A DNA stretch of 64,000 bases, from NCBI GenBank assembly GCA_904846265.1, contig CAJHAA010000013.1, positions 26,731 through 90,730 of the forward strand. Direction: 5' to 3'. Shown here piece by piece: positions 27,156-35,559 of the stretch. The notes beneath the pieces were generated by a model. That model made no database searches. It saw only the letters and a program-made list of their open reading frames with translations, and was not told where the DNA came from. A program made the position numbers and the translations under genes. Origin of the DNA: Psychrobacter immobilis. GTDB taxonomy: Bacteria > Pseudomonadota > Gammaproteobacteria > Pseudomonadales > Moraxellaceae. The stretch's first letter is position 1, and the number at the start of each line of letters is the position of its first letter.

Positions 27156-27890
27156 ATGTGGGAGTTGGTAAAAGCGGGTGGTTGGTTGATGACACCTATC
27201 GTGGTGTGCTCAATATTGGCATTGGTTATCATCATCGAGCGTAGTCATACTTTACAGTTTAATAAAGTTGCTCCGAGTAGATTGCGCGAGCAGCTAATCA
27301 CGCGCTTACGTGAGAATGGGGATATTGGTCGTACACAGTTGATGAATGTCAAAGAAAAAACACCTTTGGGAGATATTTTAGCGACAGGGCTGCTGTATCG
27401 TCAATATGGCTTAGACTCGATGACGATGCATATGCAAAACCGCGCTAGCGTACAAGTGCATCAGTTAGAAAAAAACATCAATATGCTTGGGACCATAGGG
27501 GCGATTGCGCCACTACTCGGTTTGTTAGGCACGGTGTTAGGCATTATTTCGTCGTTTTTGGCGATTACCGATGGGGCGATGCAAGACCCAACGATGCTTG
27601 CTGCTGGTGTGTCACAAGCGTTGATTACGACTGCTGCTGGTATGATCGTGGCTATCCCAGCACTGGTTGCCTATCGTTATTTTCAGCGCCGTATTATCGA
27701 TATTAATGCCCAGTTTGAGACGCAAGCGGGGCTCATGATTCAAGAGTTGTATGATTATCATTTGCTGGAAAATACGTCTACTGCTGGCTTGAATGTGCCT
27801 GCACATCGTGCGCCATCGGCTGACGTTGTAGATAATGAGTATACAGTGGATGGGTTAAGCTCAAATAATGGTGTTGCCGTCACTTCTTAG
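27156..27890 (+). CDS. exbB: MotA/TolQ/ExbB-family proton channel subunit
   Basis: 244 residues with the three-helix ExbB/TolQ pattern: helix 1 near 12-30 (WLMTPIVVCSILALVIIIE) and helices 2 and 3 in the conserved block NINMLGTIGAIAPLLGLLGT to ALITTAAGMIVAIPALVAYR. Together with ExbD it forms the inner-membrane motor that uses the proton gradient. Here it sits directly before msbA-lpxK-kdsB, an association seen in other gammaproteobacteria, and not beside tonB or tol-pal. The stop codon lies inside a 14-bp tandem repeat. The start has AAGAGAG upstream. Confidence 0.92.
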   Translation: MWELVKAGGWLMTPIVVCSILALVIIIERSHTLQFNKVAPSRLREQLITRLRENGDIGRTQLMNVKEKTPLGDILATGLLYRQYGLDSMTMHMQNRASVQVHQLEKNINMLGTIGAIAPLLGLLGTVLGIISSFLAITDGAMQDPTMLAAGVSQALITTAAGMIVAIPALVAYRYFQRRIIDINAQFETQAGLMIQELYDYHLLENTSTAGLNVPAHRAPSADVVDNEYTVDGLSSNNGVAVTS

Positions 27891-27923
27891 TATTTATTTT
27901 TTAGCATTTATTTTTTAGTATTT
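27887..27923. repeat. 14-bp tandem repeat across the exbB stop codon
   Basis: TTAGTATTTATTTT, TTAGCATTTATTTT and the first nine bases of a third copy follow one another from 27887. The first repeat unit contains the TAG stop codon of exbB. Slippage here would change only the trailing spacer. Confidence 0.85.
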
Positions 27924-27990
27924 GTGACTGTTCAACACGCACTAATAATCCATCAAGCACATGAGTATCTAGTAAATTAAAGAGAGTGAT

Positions 27991-28422
27991 ATGCGCTTTA
28001 GAAAACCGACTGTTGAGCCGCTCGAAATTAACTTGACCCCGATGATTGATTGTTTGTTGTTTTTGATTGTGTTTTTGCTCTTAGCAACGTCGTTTAATCA
28101 TTTTAGTCGTTTAAATATTATTCTGCCTGAAGCTGAAGGTGTTGCGCTGACAGAAGAGAAAAACAGTATCGAAGTGGCAGTACAAGAAGATGGCAGTTAT
28201 CTGGTGAACGGTATTACGCTTGCTAGTAGCAATGAGGCAGAGTTGACCAGTATGTTACAACAAGAAGCTGGTAGTAATCGTGACATGCTATTTGTTATTG
28301 CTGCGGATGCCAATGCCACCCATCAATCGGTTGTGCGAGTGATGGACATTGCGGGTAAACTGGGATTTTTGAATCTTAATATCAGTACGGTCGTGCCACT
28401 TGGTCAGCCGTTACCGCAGTAG
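27991..28422 (+). CDS. exbD: ExbD/TolR-family biopolymer transport protein
   Basis: 143 residues with a single N-terminal transmembrane helix after the conserved EINLTPMIDCLLFLIVFLLL; the Asp at about position 24 is the family's proton-carrying residue. The periplasmic domain follows (VQEDGSYLVNGI, then ADANATHQSVVRVMD). It is the partner of the preceding ExbB, with 100 bp between them, and is followed by msbA after 94 bp. AGAGAG lies upstream of the ATG. Confidence 0.93.
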   Translation: MRFRKPTVEPLEINLTPMIDCLLFLIVFLLLATSFNHFSRLNIILPEAEGVALTEEKNSIEVAVQEDGSYLVNGITLASSNEAELTSMLQQEAGSNRDMLFVIAADANATHQSVVRVMDIAGKLGFLNLNISTVVPLGQPLPQ

Positions 28423-28516
28423 CCTATAGCTACTTTAATGCCATTGATAGATGCTCTTATAAAACTGCGATTTTAACGCAGTCCATTCATATTATGACCC
28501 CCAAATTGAGGCTTTT

Positions 28517-30304
28517 ATGAGCCAAGCATATCAACCTGACTCTGCAAAAACTGCTGCTAAAAAATTATCAGCAGAGCCGTCAAACATACCTAAGCATAAG
28601 ACCTTGCTGCGTTTGCTGAGTTATCTAAAACCATACTGGTGGGCATTAATGCTTACTGTGTTGGGCTTTGCGATTAATGCGGCGACAGAGATTTGGATTG
28701 CCAAATTACTTCAATACATCACCGATGCTATTAATCAGAACGATCAAAGCAAACAGGATTTATTTCCATTATTGATCATTGGTCTGTTTTTTGTCCGCGG
28801 TGTTGGTAGCTTTTTGGGTAATTATTATTCTGCTCTGGTCTCACGTAATTTGGTATATGAGCTGCGAGTGGAAGTCTTTAATAAATTGCTTCGTCTGCCA
28901 AGCTCTTTTTACTTAGCCAATCCTGCTGGTACCATTTCATCCAAGCTGATATTTGATGTTGAGCAAGTCACCGCCGCTAGTACAGACTCTATGAAGACGC
29001 TACTGCGTGATGGTCTGACAGTCGTCGCCTTGATAGGTTTCTTGCTTTATAGCAATTGGCGTTTGACGTTGATTTTATTCGTTGTGCTACCGCCAATATT
29101 GTGGCTTATTCGCATCGCCTCAAAGCGTTATCTAAAGTTGTCTAAGGGCATTCAAGAGACGATGGGTGATGTCAGCCATATTACCAATGAAGTGATTGGT
29201 GGCTATCAGGTTGTCAAAAACTATGGCGGTCAAGCATACGAAGCCGCACGCTTCGATAAAACATCGAAAAAGAACTTACGCCAAGGCATGAAGGTCGTGG
29301 TGACCAACAGTATCAATACGCCAGCAGTACAGCTGCTAATGGCTGTCGCCATGTCAGTTGTGGTGTGGCTCGCACTACGCCCATCGGTGATAGACAATAT
29401 CTCAGCGGGTGAGTTTATCTCATATATCGCCGCTGCAGGTTTGCTCAGCAAGCCGGTACGCTCATTGACTGATATCAATCAAAAACTGCAAAAAGGTATC
29501 GCGGCAGGTGAGTCTATTTTTGCCTTGTTAGATGAGCCAGAAGAAAAAGACACTGGTGTGCTTAGCCCTGCTTTGACGGGCGAAATCAAGCTAGATAATG
29601 TCAGTCTGGTTTATCCTGATTCGACAGTCGCTTTGCGTGACTTTACGTTAGAGGTAAGAGCGGGTGAAACGGTTGCATTGGTAGGGCGAAGTGGTGCTGG
29701 TAAGTCATCTTTAGTAAACTTACTGACGCGCACCTTATCGACCTCTTCTGGGCAAATTACCTTGGATGGTATACCGATTGAAGACATTAAGCTTGAGAGC
29801 TTACGGGCGCAGATTGCGATGGTCAATCAACAAGTAGTCCTGTTCAATACCACGGTATTTAACAATATTGCTTATGGTGGCTTAGCCAATAAAACCCAAG
29901 CGGAGGTTGAGCGCGCCGCAAAAGATGCCTTTGCTCATGATTTTATTATGAAAATGCCAAACGGCTATCAAAGTGAAATCGGTGCTGAAGGTTTGCAGCT
30001 GTCTGGCGGGCAGCGTCAGCGCTTATCGATTGCTCGTGCGCTATTAAAAGATGCGCCGATTTTAATTTTAGATGAAGCAACCAGTGCGTTAGACAATGAA
30101 TCAGAGTATTACATTCAGCAAGCGCTTGATAATGTGATGAAAGATCGTACCACGTTAGTCATTGCACATCGACTGACCACCATTGAATCAGCCGATCGTA
30201 TCGCCGTGTTAGACAGCGGTCAAATCGTCGAGTTGGGCACGCACGATGAGCTTATGCAATTGCAAGGTCATTATGCGCAAATGTATGAACGCGACTTTGA
30301 ATAA
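28517..30304 (+). CDS. msbA: Lipid A export ATP-binding/permease protein MsbA
   Basis: 595 residues, a half-size ABC exporter. The N-terminal membrane domain has six helices (about 40-330). The nucleotide-binding domain has Walker A GRSGAGKS at 390-397, the Q-loop in VNQQVVLF, signature LSGGQRQRLS at 495-504, Walker B ILILDEATSALD and the switch His in IAHRL. It flips core lipid A across the inner membrane. The identification as MsbA rather than a generic exporter rests on length and on the neighbours lpxK and kdsB immediately downstream. Confidence 0.95.
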   Translation: MSQAYQPDSAKTAAKKLSAEPSNIPKHKTLLRLLSYLKPYWWALMLTVLGFAINAATEIWIAKLLQYITDAINQNDQSKQDLFPLLIIGLFFVRGVGSFLGNYYSALVSRNLVYELRVEVFNKLLRLPSSFYLANPAGTISSKLIFDVEQVTAASTDSMKTLLRDGLTVVALIGFLLYSNWRLTLILFVVLPPILWLIRIASKRYLKLSKGIQETMGDVSHITNEVIGGYQVVKNYGGQAYEAARFDKTSKKNLRQGMKVVVTNSINTPAVQLLMAVAMSVVVWLALRPSVIDNISAGEFISYIAAAGLLSKPVRSLTDINQKLQKGIAAGESIFALLDEPEEKDTGVLSPALTGEIKLDNVSLVYPDSTVALRDFTLEVRAGETVALVGRSGAGKSSLVNLLTRTLSTSSGQITLDGIPIEDIKLESLRAQIAMVNQQVVLFNTTVFNNIAYGGLANKTQAEVERAAKDAFAHDFIMKMPNGYQSEIGAEGLQLSGGQRQRLSIARALLKDAPILILDEATSALDNESEYYIQQALDNVMKDRTTLVIAHRLTTIESADRIAVLDSGQIVELGTHDELMQLQGHYAQMYERDFE

Positions 30305-30389
30305 AATTATTGGACTATTCTTTGAGCAGCTTTGACGTTCAAATCGTGCTAAGTTAAAGTTTAGCTGAATAGGTAAGTGGTCAATTATC

Positions 30390-31523
30390 ATGAGTATTGA
30401 AACGACAGTGACGCGTGCCTGGCAACGTCAAGCCGCTTGGCTATGGCTATTGCTACCTATTAGTTGGTTGTACGGACTTATCACCACGCTTCGTCGTCAA
30501 GCTTATAAAGCTGGGCTGTTAGCAAGTTATCGTGCGCCTGTTCCCGTTATGGTGATCGGCAATATTAGCGTGGGCGGTAGTGGCAAAACACCATTGATTA
30601 TTGCCTTGGTTGATTATCTACAAGAACGCGGAATAAAGGTAGGGGTTATCAGCCGTGGTTACGGTGGCGATATCAGTCAAATGCCCGCTTTGGTCGATGC
30701 CGCCAGTTTGCCCAACGTGGTAGGGGATGAGCCCTGTTTAATTGTAAATATGACAAATGCACCCATGGCAGTATGTCCTGATCGTAAGCAGGCGATTATA
30801 ACCTTGTTAGCTGCCCATCCTGACTTGCAATTCATTATTGCCGACGATGGCTTGCAGCATTATGCACTGCAACGTGACATTGAATGGATTGTGGTCGATT
30901 CAGCACGGGGCTTTGGTAATCAGCAACTCCTGCCAACAGGGTTTTTACGTGAACCCATGTCGCGGTTGCAGGGTGCAACTGTCATCTACCATGAACCACT
31001 AACAACAGATTCAGTGGACAAGAATAAAAATAATAGCAATCTGTACCGAGCCCATCGTTTGACAATGCACTTAGAGGCGAATGCTCTGCAACTCTTATGG
31101 CAACCTACTTTATCTTATTCTCAAATTGATGCGCCTAAAAAGGGTTATAGAGTGCATGCGGTGAGCGGTATTGGTTATCCGCAGCGGTTTTTTGATACTT
31201 TAAGTTCGCTGGGCTTCGATGTCGTTGGACATGCTTATCCTGATCATTATGATTTTGAGTTGGCGGAATTATTGCTGTATACCGAATATCCAATCGTAGT
31301 AACCAGTAAAGATGCGGTAAAAATAAGAGCGTTGCTATCGAAAGCCACTACTGATAAAGCGCTGAATAATGAATATCAAACGCTGATAAACAGACTATGG
31401 GTACTGCCAGTAACCGCCGAACTCTCTGACAGCTGTTATGATAATCTGCAGCAGCAGCTAAAAAAGCTAGGTATTGATATCGCAAACAATGACAATAACA
31501 GTACCAAAGCAAATAATAGATGA
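30390..31523 (+). CDS. lpxK: Tetraacyldisaccharide 4'-kinase
   Basis: 377 residues. It phosphorylates the lipid A precursor at the 4' position on the cytoplasmic face of the inner membrane. The N-terminal membrane-associated helix (WLWLLLPISWLYGLITTL) is followed by the P-loop IGNISVGGSGKTP at 56-68. The family motif DDGLQHYALQRDIEWIVVD and, later, GIGYPQRFF and TSKDAVKI are also present. It lies between msbA and kdsB, the usual order. The last codons are only about 40 bp from the kdsB start, so translation is probably coupled. Confidence 0.97.
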   Translation: MSIETTVTRAWQRQAAWLWLLLPISWLYGLITTLRRQAYKAGLLASYRAPVPVMVIGNISVGGSGKTPLIIALVDYLQERGIKVGVISRGYGGDISQMPALVDAASLPNVVGDEPCLIVNMTNAPMAVCPDRKQAIITLLAAHPDLQFIIADDGLQHYALQRDIEWIVVDSARGFGNQQLLPTGFLREPMSRLQGATVIYHEPLTTDSVDKNKNNSNLYRAHRLTMHLEANALQLLWQPTLSYSQIDAPKKGYRVHAVSGIGYPQRFFDTLSSLGFDVVGHAYPDHYDFELAELLLYTEYPIVVTSKDAVKIRALLSKATTDKALNNEYQTLINRLWVLPVTAELSDSCYDNLQQQLKKLGIDIANNDNNSTKANNR

Positions 31524-31560
31524 TGCTTTAAACCGTATAAAAATTGCTATAGGAAACCCC

Positions 31561-32373
31561 ATGTCGTCAGTGATTATGCCCGCCAAAACTCATATTGTTA
31601 TCCCTGCTCGTTTTAAAAGCACAAGGCTGCCTGGCAAGCCATTACTAGAGATACATGGTAAGCCGATGATTCTTTGGGTTGCTGAAAAGGCGCAAACAGC
31701 GCACTTCGCTGATGATATGTGTATTGCCACGGATGATGACGATATTGCCAAGATATGCATAGATGCAGGGTTTGATGTGGTGATGACCAGTAGCGAACAT
31801 GCTTCAGGCACTGACCGTTTGGCAGAAGTTGCCGCCATCAAAGGGTGGGCTGACCATGATATCGTGGTCAACATGCAAGGCGATGAACCGTTAGTGCCAC
31901 CGTTATTATTGGAGCAGGTAAAGGCGCTTTTGGTTGCAGACAGTGATAGCGTGATGGCGACTTTGTGTGAGTCTATCGACGACTATGAGACCTTTATGCG
32001 TCCATCAGTGGTCAAGGTTGTCAGTCAACACTCTAATGACTTGCAACGTGCGCTTTATTTTAGCCGAGCGCCCATTCCTTGTGATCGTGATGTCGTATTG
32101 TCCAATGATGGTCATAGAAACCCACCAAAAAATGCTTATCGTCATTTAGGGTTATATGCTTATCGCGTCCGTTTATTACAGCAGTTTGTGCATTGGCCGC
32201 AAACGCCACTTGAGAGACTTGAGAGCCTAGAGCAGTTACGCGTTTTAGAAAATGGAGCGCAGATTGCTATTTCAGTTGCCGCTTGTCATCTACCTGCAGG
32301 GGTCGATACCCAAGAAGATTTAGACCGCTTAAATGCCATGAGTTTGACTGAATTTCAGAACCCCATTGGATGA
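31561..32373 (+). CDS. kdsB: 3-deoxy-manno-octulosonate cytidylyltransferase (CMP-KDO synthetase)
   Basis: 270 residues from ATG 31561. It activates KDO with CTP for attachment to lipid A. The nucleotide-binding N-terminus HIVIPARFKSTRLPGKPL is at residues 11-28, followed by VNMQGDEPLVPP and the C-terminal LERLESLEQLRVLENG typical of KdsB. An open frame extends upstream to 31474 inside lpxK, but the AGGAAA seven bases before 31561 and the family N-terminus decide the start. Confidence 0.97.
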   Translation: MSSVIMPAKTHIVIPARFKSTRLPGKPLLEIHGKPMILWVAEKAQTAHFADDMCIATDDDDIAKICIDAGFDVVMTSSEHASGTDRLAEVAAIKGWADHDIVVNMQGDEPLVPPLLLEQVKALLVADSDSVMATLCESIDDYETFMRPSVVKVVSQHSNDLQRALYFSRAPIPCDRDVVLSNDGHRNPPKNAYRHLGLYAYRVRLLQQFVHWPQTPLERLESLEQLRVLENGAQIAISVAACHLPAGVDTQEDLDRLNAMSLTEFQNPIG

Positions 32374-32457
32374 ATAGCCTAAGCAAAAATATTTCACCTA
32401 AAGCGTCATGAACACGCTATATCCTGAATAATCAAGCGAAGTTATAGGACGTTAGCT

Positions 32458-33594
32458 ATGAGTGATAAGACGCAAAATACAGGCACAATGGATACTACAG
32501 ACCACATTTATTTCGCCGCGTTATTGCCATGGCAGCAAAATCTGTGGTCGCAATTGACCAAGCGAGTTTTGACATCACAGCAATCTTTGCCACATGCACT
32601 ATTAGCTGCTGGTATGCAGGGTATGGGCAAGCGAGATTTTGTATGGCGTTTGGTCGCTTGGCTATTATGCCGTGAGCGGGATAGCCATCCCACAGGGGCT
32701 TGCGGCGCGTGTGAAAGTTGCCAATGGCTAAGATCTGGCACGCATCCAAGCTTACAGGTATTGCCACTGATCAGTATGCCGATCAGTGCAGACAATGCTG
32801 ATAATAAAGAGAAATTAAGTAACGCTGCAAAGGATAAAAAATCACTCAAAACAGCCAATAACAGTGCTCTTAAGATTAAAGTGGATGATATCCGCAACTT
32901 GCAGCCTTTTATCTACCAAGGTGGTCAAGGGATGCGTATCTGTGTGTTAGACCATGCAGAGCAAATGACGATTGCCGCGGCCAACGCGCTACTCAAAACC
33001 TTAGAAGAACCACAAGCTAAAGTCCATTTATTTTTGATCAGCGATACTCCAGCACAATTACTGCCCACCATCAAAAGTCGGGTGCAGCAGTTGCCATTAC
33101 AGACCATTCAGCCTGTGATCGCCGTTGACTATGTGACGCAAGCACTTGGCTCTACGGTCAATCGTGAAGCGGTCGGAACGGCTGCGATTGAGCAGCTTAT
33201 CCAATTGGCAAGTGGCGCACCTTTGGCAGCGATAGCCATGGCACAAGCGCCATGGTATAGCAAACGTGCGCTATGGTTGACGACGTGGCAGGCATTGCGG
33301 AGCGGTAAACGTAGTAATGTGGCAGCCAGTGACTATTGGCAAAACCAACTGAGTATCACAGAATTTATTCAGCTGTCTGAGCTGATGCTACTTGATATGC
33401 GCCGTATTTGCTTAGGGCTTAATGAGCTTCAAAAAGACGTCAATCTATCCGCTGCCTTAGAAAAGTATCCACTTGATAATAATGGTCTAGCACTTTTTTC
33501 TAATAGCTTACAGCAGACAAAAATCGCTCTGCAACAAAATGTGCAAGAAAAATTTGCCTATGATAAGCTAATGCAAGAATTGGCTTGTTTATAA
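32458..33594 (+). CDS. holB: DNA polymerase III delta' subunit
   Basis: 378 residues, a clamp-loader subunit. LPHALLAAGMQGMGKRDF at 44-61 holds the degenerate P-loop. Zinc-binding Cys71, Cys82, Cys85 and Cys88 follow (GACGACESC), then LKTLEEPQAKVHLFLISD. The usual sensor motif SRC reads SRV (TIKSRVQQLPL), a difference from E. coli HolB. A polar Asn/Lys-rich insert lies at about 108-138. It precedes a PilZ gene by 55 bp, as in pseudomonads. ATAGGA is at suitable spacing before the ATG. Confidence 0.94.
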   Translation: MSDKTQNTGTMDTTDHIYFAALLPWQQNLWSQLTKRVLTSQQSLPHALLAAGMQGMGKRDFVWRLVAWLLCRERDSHPTGACGACESCQWLRSGTHPSLQVLPLISMPISADNADNKEKLSNAAKDKKSLKTANNSALKIKVDDIRNLQPFIYQGGQGMRICVLDHAEQMTIAAANALLKTLEEPQAKVHLFLISDTPAQLLPTIKSRVQQLPLQTIQPVIAVDYVTQALGSTVNREAVGTAAIEQLIQLASGAPLAAIAMAQAPWYSKRALWLTTWQALRSGKRSNVAASDYWQNQLSITEFIQLSELMLLDMRRICLGLNELQKDVNLSAALEKYPLDNNGLALFSNSLQQTKIALQQNVQEKFAYDKLMQELACL

Positions 33595-33649
33595 GAAAAT
33601 CTGCCTCAATAGCAAATAAAAATACCAAACTTAATGAAGGAAGCTGACT

Positions 33650-33997
33650 ATGGCCATGCCAGGACGCGGCGGGATATTAACCTGCCACATTGAAAATATC
33701 GAAATGTTATATGCCAGCTACTTGTCCTTTGTCAGTAATGGCGCATTATTTGTGCCATCCAATGATGCTCAGCAGCTAGGTAACGAGGTGTTTATCGCCA
33801 TCACTTTACCCAATTCTAGCGAGCGTTTGCCTATGAATGGCAAAGTGGTTTGGATTAACGCCAAAACGCAAGGTGGCCGACCGGCAGGTTTTGCGGTACA
33901 GATTGGAACTGATATTGCAGGTCAAAGAATTAAAAACGAAGTTGAGCGATTATTGGCGGGTAAAATAGATGGTTTGCAGTCCACCTATACCATGTAA
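33650..33997 (+). CDS. pilZ: PilZ-domain type IV pilus biogenesis protein
   Basis: 115 residues, the size of the founding PilZ protein. The sequence GILTCHIENIEMLYASYLSF, then SNGALFVPS, then NGKVVWINAKTQGGRPAGFA follows that family. The RxxxR and (D/N)xSxxG motifs needed to bind c-di-GMP in other PilZ domains are absent, as in type PilZ, so it probably acts through protein contacts (in known cases with PilB and FimX). It lies directly after holB, the conserved location, and has GAAGGA upstream. Confidence 0.93.
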   Translation: MAMPGRGGILTCHIENIEMLYASYLSFVSNGALFVPSNDAQQLGNEVFIAITLPNSSERLPMNGKVVWINAKTQGGRPAGFAVQIGTDIAGQRIKNEVERLLAGKIDGLQSTYTM

Positions 33998-34060
33998 TTA
34001 TTCATTGTACTTATAATGGTTTCGATAAGTGTTAGACGACTATTATTAAATAAACAGTAT

Positions 34061-34100
34061 AAAAAAAGCCACCTTATATATCGATAAGGCGGCTTTTTTT
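34061..34100 (+). terminator. Intrinsic terminator after holB-pilZ
   Basis: AAAAAAAGCC and CCTTAT pair with ATAAGG and GGCTTTTTTT around one A-C mismatch, ending in seven T. It is also positioned to stop leftward transcripts from ppk2. Confidence 0.85.
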
Positions 34101-34112
34101 ATGAGCATAAGA

Positions 34113-34279
34113 CTAGGGCGTGTCTTCATTTTAAAAATGGTGATAAAAATTGCCGTCAAACAATAAAGGTAATGCAAATAATATCGAGATATCAATAAGC
34201 TGTTTGACTATCCTTGGCAAAATTTAGCCATTTTTAGCCAATTCAGAGGACAATCGATTGAATTTAGGACACACCCTAA
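34113..34279. repeat. MITE-like element, about 167 bp, with imperfect terminal inverted repeats
   Basis: The left end is CTAGGGCGTGTCTTCATTTT (34113-34132). The right end, read inward, is TTAGGGTGTGTCCTAAATTC, so the termini are imperfect inverted repeats bounded by CTAG and CTAA. There is no coding sequence inside. The interior (about 34155-34230) and the left terminus are related to the sequence at 41183-41285. This looks like a non-autonomous transposable element. The transposase family cannot be fixed from here. Confidence 0.6.
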
Positions 34280-34297
34280 GTAAAGCCACCATATCTT

Positions 34298-35311
34298 TTA
34301 ATAGCGCGGTGGCACATACATATCATCTGGAATAGGCTCACGGTAGTATTCGTCATCACGTTTACGATCGGGTAATTCTACCTCATCACGTGGCACTTCC
34401 TTATAAGGAATTTGTTCGAGTAGATGAGCAATACAGTTTAGCCTTGCGCGTTTTTTATTGTTACCTTCAACCACCCACCAAGGTGCTTCAGGGATATGCG
34501 TTCGCTCAAACATGGTCTCTTTAGCCTTGGTATAGTCTTCCCAACGGCGGCGTGACTGTAAGTCCATGGCTGAGAGCTTCCATTGCTTGAGCGGGTCATG
34601 AATACGGCTCATAAAGCGTGAATGCTGCTCATCATCAGTGATCGAAAACCAGTACTTCACCAGGCGAATACCTGAGCGCACTAGCATGCGTTCAAACTCA
34701 GGTACTGACTGAAAAAATTCTTCATACTGTGCATCGGTACAAAAACCCATCACACGCTCAACTCCCACACGGTTATACCAACTGCGGTCAAACAGAACAA
34801 TTTCACCAGCAGCAGGTAAATGGGCAACATAACGCTGAAAATACCATTGTGATTGCTCACGTTCCGTCGGTGCAGGTAGGGCAGCCACTCGACACACACG
34901 AGGGTTTAAGCGCTGCGTGATACGCTTGATAGCGCCACCTTTACCCGCCGAGTCACGACCCTCAAATATGACGACGATACGCTCACCGCGATCAACGACC
35001 CAGTCTTGCAACTTAATAAGCTCGCGCTGTAGCCTTACCAACTCTTGAAAGTACATACGACGATCAAGTCTTTCTTGCTCACTCATTTCGCGCCCATCAA
35101 AACGAAAGTCACGCACATAATCATCTATCTCGTTTTCTAGCTCTTCATCATAAGTATCGATGAGGTCTTCGTGCATCTTACGACGCAACTGATCATTAAA
35201 AACCTCTTTATCCATACGTTCGATAAAACTGTGTTGCTCAGGTGAGCTAAGTTCCTGACGCTCTTGTGGCGTAAGGGATTTGGGATTGATGGACGAAGGT
35301 ATCTTACCCAT
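34298..35311 (-). CDS. ppk2: Polyphosphate kinase 2 family protein
   Basis: 337 residues. PPK2 enzymes transfer phosphate between polyphosphate and nucleotides. Walker A EGRDSAGKGGAIKR lies at 117-130. The PPK2 lid and Walker B motif DRSWYNR is at 175-181, and the conserved SRRRWEDYTKAKETMF stretch is near the C-terminus. A charged helical N-terminus of about 95 residues precedes the kinase domain. It is a single-domain (class I-like) protein; whether it favours ADP or GDP cannot be read off. AGGAG lies upstream of ATG 35311. It is transcribed alone. Confidence 0.95.
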   Translation of the reverse strand: MGKIPSSINPKSLTPQERQELSSPEQHSFIERMDKEVFNDQLRRKMHEDLIDTYDEELENEIDDYVRDFRFDGREMSEQERLDRRMYFQELVRLQRELIKLQDWVVDRGERIVVIFEGRDSAGKGGAIKRITQRLNPRVCRVAALPAPTEREQSQWYFQRYVAHLPAAGEIVLFDRSWYNRVGVERVMGFCTDAQYEEFFQSVPEFERMLVRSGIRLVKYWFSITDDEQHSRFMSRIHDPLKQWKLSAMDLQSRRRWEDYTKAKETMFERTHIPEAPWWVVEGNNKKRARLNCIAHLLEQIPYKEVPRDEVELPDRKRDDEYYREPIPDDMYVPPRY

Positions 35312-35462
35312 AAAAAACTCCTAATCAGTGTTGTTATGATTTTTATTGGTTATCCTCTTACTTTAGCATAACTACCGATAGAGCTATGCGTTGGCTACGT
35401 TTCATTATTGTGTTGTTAGCAAGACCGTGACTAACATCCAGTTTTGAGTAGTGAATGGGCAT

Positions 35463-35501
35463 AAAAAAGCACTCTCTAATCCATCGATTAAAGAGTGCTT
35501 T
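35463..35501 (-). terminator. Intrinsic terminator of the thiolase gene
   Basis: A long stem (AAAGCACTCT plus TAATC, with one mismatch) closes a CATC loop. On the minus strand it is followed by six T, about 60 bp past the thiolase stop codon. Confidence 0.85.
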
Positions 35502-35559
35502 AAAGTATCTATGCTAACTATTGACTGATGATACCAATCAAATAATAGCAGTCAAAGAG

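Noticed and set aside
31474..31560. N-terminal extension of kdsB overlapping lpxK
   Set aside because: The conserved CMP-KDO synthetase N-terminus and a good ribosome site both favour ATG 31561.
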